A stretch of 14,975 bases of DNA, taken from contig MU070253.1 of assembly GCA_002284615.2 (NCBI GenBank), positions 12,493 to 27,467 on the forward strand. The letters run 5' to 3'. Of this stretch, positions 14,922 through 14,975 are shown piece by piece. The notes below the pieces were generated by a model. That model was not told the origin of the DNA. It made no database searches and worked only from the letters and a program-made list of their open reading frames with translations. Within the stretch, counting starts at the first letter, position 1. Each line of letters begins with the position of its first letter. Source of the stretch: Dunaliella salina (lineage: Eukaryota; Chlorophyta; Chlorophyceae; Chlamydomonadales; Dunaliellaceae). A program made the position numbers and the translations under genes.

Positions 14922-14975
<54 letters not shown>
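14777..14975 (-). other. Partial HDS intron, runs off the window
   Basis: Acceptor ACATGCAG at the exon edge. It contains alternating purine-pyrimidine stretches at 14885-14902 and 14916-14975. Confidence 0.7.
14928..14975. repeat. (GT)24 microsatellite reaching the window end
   Basis: 48 bp of perfect GT repeats from 14928, continuing past the edge. It is complementary to (CA)19 when both are in one transcript. Confidence 0.97.

Noticed and set aside
1..14975. CRISPR array or bacterial operon features
   Set aside because: No spaced direct repeats of CRISPR type; spliceosomal introns and LINEs show eukaryotic nuclear DNA.

Overview
This window is nuclear DNA from a eukaryote, most likely a chlorophycean green alga; a Dunaliella-like genome is my best guess, made from overall character and not from a database match. 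Three things support this. The right third holds the 3' part of a plant/algal-type HDS (IspG/GcpE) gene split by GT-AG introns whose acceptors end in TGCAG or CGCAG. The introns are long and carry microsatellites ((CA)19, (GT)24, (AAT)6). The left two thirds are packed with decayed retroelements.

Region 1 (1-5200, + strand): one large, frameshifted element. In order it shows a 5' leader with two roughly 112-bp repeat units; a Ser/Thr/Pro/Gln-rich N-terminus; a degenerate PHD finger; a short chromodomain-like motif; a domain I compare to PCIF1-type adenine methyltransferases; an RNase H with its D-E-D-D residues; a CCHC-type knuckle; and a PD-(D/E)XK nuclease signature. I found no reverse transcriptase in it. 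A 3'-end fragment of a related element sits antisense inside its RNase H domain (3702-3908).

Region 2 (about 5199-6060, - strand): a second, truncated copy of the same family covering the methyltransferase-like half, tail-to-tail with copy 1.

Region 3 (about 6064-10240, + strand): nested non-LTR (LINE-type) reverse-transcriptase elements of one family. Fragments at 7228-8314 and 9779-10240 appear to be two halves of one element (B and D). Element C (8315-9778) lies between them and is flanked by an exact 11-bp target duplication. Element A (6075-7200) sits upstream and is flanked by an 11-bp T-rich repeat. A and C both end in a short hexamer tail (TAAACC or TAAATC) whose first TAA is the stop codon. 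Element C itself carries a 36-bp micro-insertion with a 12-bp target duplication.

Region 4 (about 10240-11153): no gene recognised; it contains possible TGTAA poly(A) signals for the gene to its right.

Region 5 (11154-14975, - strand): six 3' exons (714 nt, 237 codons plus stop) of HDS, the [4Fe-4S] enzyme making HMBPP in the plastid MEP isoprenoid pathway. The gene continues beyond the right edge. One 69-nt exon is flanked by complementary (CA)n and (GT)n tracts, and the last intron contains a strong 59-nt hairpin.

Apart from HDS, every coding segment is broken by stops, frameshifts or insertions, so the left part is best read as a record of nested retrotransposition.
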